64,000 nucleotides of DNA from HGM12587 sp945786935 (GTDB lineage Bacteria; Bacillota; Clostridia; Lachnospirales; Lachnospiraceae). Positions 60,034 to 64,000 of this stretch are shown piece after piece. Made by a program: the position numbers and the translations under genes. Positions within the stretch are counted from its first letter, which is position 1. Every line of letters starts with the position of its first letter. The notes under the pieces are model-generated. The model worked only from the letters and a program-made list of their open reading frames with translations. It was not told the DNA's origin and searched no databases. The DNA is taken from contig CALZFY010000001.1 in NCBI GenBank assembly GCA_945786935.1, positions 49,111 through 113,110 on the forward strand, in the 5' to 3' direction.

Positions 60034-60075
60034 TAATTGTTCAGAAGCCACCGGAAGGTACTGAAACAGTTATTA
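60034..60075 (+). repeat. Leader palindrome (interspersed family, copy 4)
   Basis: TAATTGTTCAG (60034-60044) and CTGAAACAGTTA (60061-60072) pair with one bulge and one G-U. It contains GGAAGGTACTGAA, as at the eutS leader. It lies in the marR 5' leader, just before the ribosome site. Confidence 0.75.
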
Positions 60076-60087
60076 GAAGAGGAAGAT

Positions 60088-60528
60088 ATGAGCAATATCA
60101 ACGAAAAAGTCCTGTATGCCTGGCTGAAGCTTTCCACCACGATCTGCAATGAAAGGTTTGTATCGGAAATGCCTTATAATGAGTCGCTCATCTGCGGTAT
60201 CTTACATCATAATGCATTGACTCATCCAAACAAAAAGATTACAGCCACAGAGCTTTGTGAAAGAACGAATATTCAGAAATCTCAGATGAATCGTACCTTA
60301 AATTCCATGGAGAAAAAAGGGCTGATCTTCAGAAAACGTTCTGAAAAAGACCGGCGTCAGGTATTTGTAACTATGAACATGGAGAAAGCCGATATTTATG
60401 AACGGCAGCATGACAAAATTCTTGGTTTTGTGGATACGCTGCTGGAAAAAATCGGTAAGGAGAAGGCTGAAGAGATCGTTCAGCTGTTTACATTAATATC
60501 AAATAAAGCGAAAGAGGTAATGGATTAA
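60088..60528 (+). CDS. MarR family transcriptional regulator
   Basis: 146 residues. A winged helix with TATELCERTNIQKSQMNRTLNSMEKKGLIFRKRSEKDRRQVFVTM, which carries the DxRxx wing, and flanking dimer helices. The start at 60088 follows AGAGGAAG. It overlaps degV by one base, so it is coupled to it. Ligand unknown. Confidence 0.92.
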   Translation: MSNINEKVLYAWLKLSTTICNERFVSEMPYNESLICGILHHNALTHPNKKITATELCERTNIQKSQMNRTLNSMEKKGLIFRKRSEKDRRQVFVTMNMEKADIYERQHDKILGFVDTLLEKIGKEKAEEIVQLFTLISNKAKEVMD

Positions 60529-61370
60529 TGATTAGAATTTTAGTAGACACATCAGCAGATTTTTCCTTAGAGGAAATTAAAGAAAAAGGACTGGAACTGG
60601 TACCGATCCACATTACAATCGGCGGAAAAGATTACCGCGATACCGTGGATTTATCCAAGGAAGAATTTTATCAGCTGCTTTTAAGCAATGAAGAGTTCCC
60701 AAAAACATCCCAGCCGTCTCCACAGGATTTTGTGGAAGCTTTTGAAGATGCGAAGGAAAAGGGTGATGAACTTATCTGCCTTCTTTTATCTTCTTCTTTA
60801 AGCGGAACCTGTCAGAGTGCAACACTGGCAAAAAATATTGTAGAATATGACAAGATTCATATCGTAGATTCTCTGACAGCTACCCACATGATTCGTGTTC
60901 TGGCAGAATATGCAAAGAAACGTGTAGCAGAAGGCGTGATGGCTGAAACAATTGTAGAAGAACTGGAAGAATTAAAATCCCGCGTTAAGGTACTGGCTGC
61001 AGTGGACACTTTGGAATATCTCTACAAAGGCGGAAGATTAAGCAAAGCCTCCGCAGTCATTGGTGAAGTTGCCAGAATCAAACCAATCATTTCCGTATCA
61101 GAAGAAGGTAAGGTAGTGGTAGTAGGAAAATGCATGGGTAAAAACAAAGCCATCACAACCTTGATGAAAATGTTAAGTGAACGTGAACTGGATGAAAACT
61201 TCCCGGTACTTTCTCTGTATACATACGGTCAGGAAAATTCAGAAGTGTTTGAAGCCCGTCTTGATGAAGCAGGATATACAAAAGAAGGACGTTATCAGAT
61301 CGGAGCATCCATCGGAGCACATATCGGACCTGGCGTATTCGGTGTAGTATTTGTAGAAAAGAAAAAATAA
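60528..61370 (+). CDS. DegV family protein (fatty-acid binding, FakB type)
   Basis: 280 residues. DTSADFSLEEIKEKGLELVPI and SSSLSGTCQSA with TLEYLYKGGRLSK are DegV hallmarks. These proteins hold a fatty acid; as FakB they feed the fatty acid kinase FakA. No fakA is beside it. The MarR gene in the same operon suggests lipid-responsive control, which is inference. Confidence 0.92.
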   Translation: MIRILVDTSADFSLEEIKEKGLELVPIHITIGGKDYRDTVDLSKEEFYQLLLSNEEFPKTSQPSPQDFVEAFEDAKEKGDELICLLLSSSLSGTCQSATLAKNIVEYDKIHIVDSLTATHMIRVLAEYAKKRVAEGVMAETIVEELEELKSRVKVLAAVDTLEYLYKGGRLSKASAVIGEVARIKPIISVSEEGKVVVVGKCMGKNKAITTLMKMLSERELDENFPVLSLYTYGQENSEVFEARLDEAGYTKEGRYQIGASIGAHIGPGVFGVVFVEKKK

Positions 61371-61382
61371 ACAGGAAATAAG

Positions 61383-61416
61383 ATGGGGTCAAAGCTGCTT
61401 TGACCCCATTTGCTTA
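61383..61416. terminator. Terminator between degV and the nitroreductase gene
   Basis: ATGGGGTCAAAG, loop CTG, CTTTGACCCCAT: perfect 12-bp stem, then TTTGCTT. Confidence 0.85.
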
Positions 61417-61425
61417 GGAACATGT

Positions 61426-61971
61426 TTATTCATATCTCGTAAGGATGATATCTGCCCCTTTTCTTGCCGGTGCTTCCGGCATTTCCTCAGGATAACCTGC
61501 TGCAATGACAGCTCCCACAGTCTGGTTTTCGGGAAGATTTAATACTTTTTTGATCTTTTCATCATCAAAGATTCCCATAATACAGGTGCCGACGCCTTTG
61601 TCATGGGCTGCCAGACAAAAGGTCTGGGATGCAATTCCTGCATTAAACATTTCCCAACGGTCTCCCTTATTGGTCGTAAAGGAGCCATCCCTTTCATATC
61701 CACATCGTCCGGTTACATAGGATACGATTACAATGGCCGGAGCCTGTAATAATGTTTTTGTATTAAATGTAAATCCACAGACACATGTATTTGCGATGGT
61801 CTCTTTTAAGGACGGATTGGTGATTACATGGTAGCGGGCAATCTGTGTATTTTTCCAGCTGGGGGCATATTTGGCAGTTTCCACGATCTCATTGATCACA
61901 TCCACCGGAATCGGATCAGATTTATATTTTCGGATACTTCGTCTTGTTTCCAGACACTCTTTTGCATTCAT
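61426..61971 (-). CDS. Nitroreductase family protein
   Basis: 181 residues. ETRRSIRKYKSDPIP is the FMN-binding start; APSWKNTQIARYHVI and a C-terminal GYPEE with arginines are typical of the family. An FMN- and NAD(P)H-dependent reductase of unknown substrate. The start at 61971 follows AAGGAG. A -10 TATACT with TG extension lies at 62001-62006 on this strand. Confidence 0.9.
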   Translation of the reverse strand: MNAKECLETRRSIRKYKSDPIPVDVINEIVETAKYAPSWKNTQIARYHVITNPSLKETIANTCVCGFTFNTKTLLQAPAIVIVSYVTGRCGYERDGSFTTNKGDRWEMFNAGIASQTFCLAAHDKGVGTCIMGIFDDEKIKKVLNLPENQTVGAVIAAGYPEEMPEAPARKGADIILTRYE

Positions 61972-62000
61972 ATTGAAATCTCCTTTTTCGAATTGGAACC

Positions 62001-62006
62001 AGTATA
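62001..62006 (-). promoter_or_regulatory. -10 box of the nitroreductase gene
   Basis: TATACT on the minus strand preceded by TGG (extended -10); the -35 is weak. Confidence 0.5.
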
Positions 62007-62160
62007 CCATAATTATGCCAATGAAGGAAACAGTAACTTGCAATTCACCGGTGTGTGTGCTTAAATAAAGTCAGAGATAAAACTCGGGGGATCTGTTTTA
62101 CCGGAAGGCTGATATGACAGCAGTAATCAATTGATGACGGAATGAAAAAGGAGGCATATC

Positions 62161-62583
62161 ATGGCATTTTTTGAAGAACTCGGAAAGACACTGACAAAGG
62201 TAGGAGAAGCAACTGCCCAGAAAACAAAAGAGGTTGCGGAATTCACAAAGGTCAATGCAAAGATTCTGGATGTACAGAATAAGCTGGATAAAGCATATAT
62301 GGAAGTTGGAAAGAAATATATGGAATTAAATCCGGTGATCCAGGATGAAAATATGAAGGAAGTGATGGAAGCTGTTTATGGACTGGAAGATCAGTTAAAT
62401 GAATTGAAAAAACAGCTGCAGGAAATGAAGGGCACTGTAAAATGTGATGTTTGTGGAACCCAGTGTGATGCAGAGGCTGCCTTTTGCAGTAAATGCGGAG
62501 CAGAATTGAAAAAAGAAGACATTATCGTAGATGCAGAAGAGGTAGTTATCGAACCGGCAGATATTGAAGATTCTGTAGAATAA
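62161..62583 (+). CDS. Coiled-coil protein with a C-terminal zinc ribbon
   Basis: 140 residues. The first 90 are helical with a coiled-coil pattern (LGKTLTKVGEATAQKTKEVAEF, LEDQLNELKKQLQEM), then a CDVCG ... CSKCG zinc ribbon and an acidic tail. The function is unknown. AAGGAGGCATATC precedes the ATG. It is alone between convergent or divergent genes, with a strong terminator after it. Confidence 0.8.
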   Translation: MAFFEELGKTLTKVGEATAQKTKEVAEFTKVNAKILDVQNKLDKAYMEVGKKYMELNPVIQDENMKEVMEAVYGLEDQLNELKKQLQEMKGTVKCDVCGTQCDAEAAFCSKCGAELKKEDIIVDAEEVVIEPADIEDSVE

Positions 62584-62591
62584 AAACAATC

Positions 62592-62622
62592 AGGGGATTG
62601 GCGGATGCCAATCCCCTTTGTT
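62592..62622. terminator. Terminator between convergent genes
   Basis: AGGGGATTGGC, loop GGAT, GCCAATCCCCT, then TTGTTATT: perfect 11-bp stem. Confidence 0.9.
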
Positions 62623-62623
62623 A

Positions 62624-63685
62624 TTAATCAGCCAGCTTTAAATCTCCTTCTTTGATCCAGCCCATCTTCTTTAAGATCATGGTAAAGATTGGGCAAAGGA
62701 TTGCAGGGAGTACAAAACAGACGAGGATCATGCCGATCCAGTCAAAGGCGGTAATTCCTGCCTTGGTACCGGCAGCCACATCATTAACCCATCCGGTATA
62801 AACGCCGATCTGACCTACCAGTCCGCAGGTTCCCATTCCGGAGGAAACAGCGGCACCGTTCATCTGCATTTTAAAAATACAGGTGGCAACAGGTCCTGTG
62901 ATGGCAGAGGTTAAGATGGCCGGAATCCAGATACGTGGATTCTTTACGATATTTCCCATCTGGAGCATGGAAGTTCCCAGACCCTGAGAAATGAGTCCTC
63001 CAACCTTGTTTTCCGGATAGCTCATAACTGCAAATCCGATCATCTGAGCACAGCAGCCTGCCACAGCAGCACCACCTGCAAGTCCGGTTAAGGATAATGC
63101 AGCACAGATTGCGGCACTGGAGATCGGAAGTGTCAGTGCGATTCCCACGATCACGGAAACAAGGATTCCCATGACAAAAGGCTGCTGTTCCGTAGCCCAC
63201 ATAATGATCTGCCCTACAGCGCTGGCTGCCTGACCGATAGCCGGTGCAAAAGCAGCAGAAAGGCTGACACCCACAAAAATCGTAGCCAGTGGAGTTACAA
63301 GAATATCAATTTTTGTTTCTTTGGAGATTGCCTTTCCACATTCCGCTGCCACGATGGCAATGAGAAGAACGGCCAGTGGACCGCCTGCACCTCCAAGACC
63401 ATTCGCTGCATTTCCTACAGCAATCAGAGAAAATAATACCAGTGGAGGACAGTGAAGTGCATAGCCGATAGCCACTGCCATGGCCGGGCCTGACATGGCT
63501 GTTGCGTAGCTACCTACGGTGTTTAAATAAGGAATGCCAAGCTGGGTTCCCAGCGTATTAATGATGGTACCGATCAGCAGGGAACAGAAAAGTCCCTGTG
63601 CCATGGCACCCAGTGCATCAATGCCGTATCGTTTGGCAGAGATGACAATATCTTTGCGTTTCATAAATTCTTTGATTTTTTCCAT
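62624..63685 (-). CDS. PTS transporter subunit IIC family protein (orphan)
   Basis: 353 residues with about ten membrane segments rich in Gly and Ala. The start RYGIDALGAMAQGLFCSLLIGTI, the GGAGGPLAVLLIA region and the MSYPENKVGGLISQGLGTSMLQMGN block match the PTS_EIIC_2 family. No IIA or IIB gene is beside it, so it may not phosphorylate its substrate by itself. A TTGACA promoter and a leader hairpin lie upstream on the minus strand. Confidence 0.82.
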   Translation of the reverse strand: MEKIKEFMKRKDIVISAKRYGIDALGAMAQGLFCSLLIGTIINTLGTQLGIPYLNTVGSYATAMSGPAMAVAIGYALHCPPLVLFSLIAVGNAANGLGGAGGPLAVLLIAIVAAECGKAISKETKIDILVTPLATIFVGVSLSAAFAPAIGQAASAVGQIIMWATEQQPFVMGILVSVIVGIALTLPISSAAICAALSLTGLAGGAAVAGCCAQMIGFAVMSYPENKVGGLISQGLGTSMLQMGNIVKNPRIWIPAILTSAITGPVATCIFKMQMNGAAVSSGMGTCGLVGQIGVYTGWVNDVAAGTKAGITAFDWIGMILVCFVLPAILCPIFTMILKKMGWIKEGDLKLAD

Positions 63686-63713
63686 AATTTACCTCGTACT
63701 TTTGTGATAATAG

Positions 63714-63739
63714 GTATCTGATTAGTAGCTTCCAGATAC
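63714..63739 (-). repeat. Leader hairpin (interspersed family, copy 5)
   Basis: On the minus strand GTATCTG, loop GAAGCTACTAAT, CAGATAC: the same stem and a 12-base loop close to that before eutS. It lies 28 bases before the PTS IIC start, in its 5' leader. Confidence 0.75.
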
Positions 63740-63789
63740 AACAATAGTTACTAATTGGTTTACAGCTGTCTTGTCAGTTGGACTTACCT

Positions 63790-63818
63790 ATTTTATAAGG
63801 TTGAAAAGTAATTGTCAA
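63790..63818 (-). promoter_or_regulatory. Promoter of the PTS IIC gene
   Basis: Minus strand TTGACA (63813-63818), 17 bases, TAAAAT (63790-63795), leaving a leader of about 100 bases. Confidence 0.7.
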
Positions 63819-63830
63819 GTGTGATAAACT
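63801..63830 (+). promoter_or_regulatory. Possible promoter of the lipoprotein gene at 63938
   Basis: TTGAAA (63801-63806), 18 bases, TAAACT (63825-63830). It overlaps the opposed promoter of the PTS gene. Confidence 0.45.
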
Positions 63831-63911
63831 GTAATTGTTCAGAGCCAAGCAAAATTTCATAAAACAGGTGTAAAATGCAAAGCATTTGGGAGGTTGGCTC
63901 GTAACAGTTAC
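63831..63911 (+). repeat. Palindromic element (interspersed family, long copy)
   Basis: GTAATTGTTCAGAGCCAA (63831-63848) pairs with TTGGCTCGTAACAGTTAC (63894-63911) at 15 of 18 positions. The interior has AAATGC/GCATTT with loop AAA. It lies between the promoter and the ribosome site of the lipoprotein gene. Confidence 0.75.
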
Positions 63912-63937
63912 ATTAAAAAGTATTGGAGAAGTATATT

Positions 63938-64000
63938 ATGAAAAAAAGATTATTCGTGCTTTTATTTGCCGGAATGCTCGCTCTTACCGGATGCCAGAGC
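63938..64000 (+). CDS. Lipoprotein, N-terminal fragment (cut by window edge)
   Basis: 21 residues are visible: a lipoprotein signal MKKRLFVLLFAGMLALTGC with a clear lipobox LTGC, then QS. TTGGAGAAG precedes the ATG. What the mature protein does cannot be told. Confidence 0.65.
   Translation, partial: MKKRLFVLLFAGMLALTGCQS

Noticed and set aside
43177..63685. tRNA or rRNA genes in the intergenic regions
   Set aside because: I looked at each gap over 100 bases for the GTTCRANYC arm or rRNA-like stretches and found none.

Overview
This 64 kb stretch is a chromosomal segment of a low-to-mid GC, anaerobic, spore-forming member of the Bacillota, class Clostridia, most likely family Lachnospiraceae (genus not decided). 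The evidence is the gene content: a type III glutamine synthetase, Rho followed by rpmE, a DUF1385 protein, prmC and prfA, AddAB, an alpha/beta-type small acid-soluble spore protein, a Csp-like S8 protease, a CIRCE/HrcA-controlled hsp20 gene and many Clostridia-type families (DUF4364, DUF6320, DUF4430, YerC/YecD). I saw no rRNA, tRNA, CRISPR array, intact transposase or prophage. Both ends are cut: a YigZ-family gene leaves at the left edge and a lipoprotein gene at the right.

Left third (1-24 kb) is mostly housekeeping. It holds a class A penicillin-binding protein, CYTH and DJ-1 family genes, and a proteostasis run tig - clpP - clpX - lon - yihA - AI-2E family permease. A convergent pair follows (DUF4364 and a TIGR01212 radical SAM protein), then rho, rpmE with a structured leader, DUF1385, prmC and prfA. 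After that come glmM behind a consensus promoter, a nucleotidyltransferase, a DUF2156 protein, hisC, a lipid-kinase-like protein and class II fructose-bisphosphate aldolase.

Middle (24-43 kb): a type III glutamine synthetase is followed by a striking REP-like repeat with a perfect 32-bp inverted repeat, then the very large addB-addA pair. Next is an accessory stretch: a solitary eutS-eutP pair (a microcompartment shell-type protein plus its P-loop partner, with no other shell or enzyme genes), a small lipoprotein and a HAD phosphatase, a spore protein with a subtilisin-like protease, and an AT-rich XRE-KilA-N module with a 32-bp palindrome inside the KilA-N gene. A cobalamin-riboswitch operon follows, with a transcobalamin-like lipoprotein, an ECF S component and a TIM-barrel protein of unknown role. 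An SNF-family sodium symporter closes the region.

Right third (43-64 kb): pepD, a TrpR-like repressor and a PHP phosphoesterase on the minus strand; pcrA, an acidic-tailed membrane protein and rlmD on the plus strand; a DUF4230 - tiny ORF - AIM24 operon; an M18 aminopeptidase; a FAD/Rieske oxidoreductase; CIRCE-hsp20 followed by a zinc-finger-less DnaJ; a divergent acyltransferase-DUF6320 / alpha-beta hydrolase cluster with a palindromic operator candidate; a MarR-DegV operon; a nitroreductase; a zinc-ribbon coiled-coil protein; and an orphan PTS IIC.

The most unusual signals outside genes are: (1) a family of interspersed hairpins that share the core CTGGAANGTACTGAACAG or GTAAYTGTTCAG termini. 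Most copies lie in the 5' leader of the next gene and in the same orientation relative to it, and one has 9-bp flanking direct repeats like an insertion. (2) The REP-like palindrome after glnN. (3) The palindrome inside the KilA-N gene. The best candidates for undescribed systems are the orphan eutS-eutP pair, the acyltransferase/DUF6320/hydrolase cluster and the TIM-barrel gene under B12 control.
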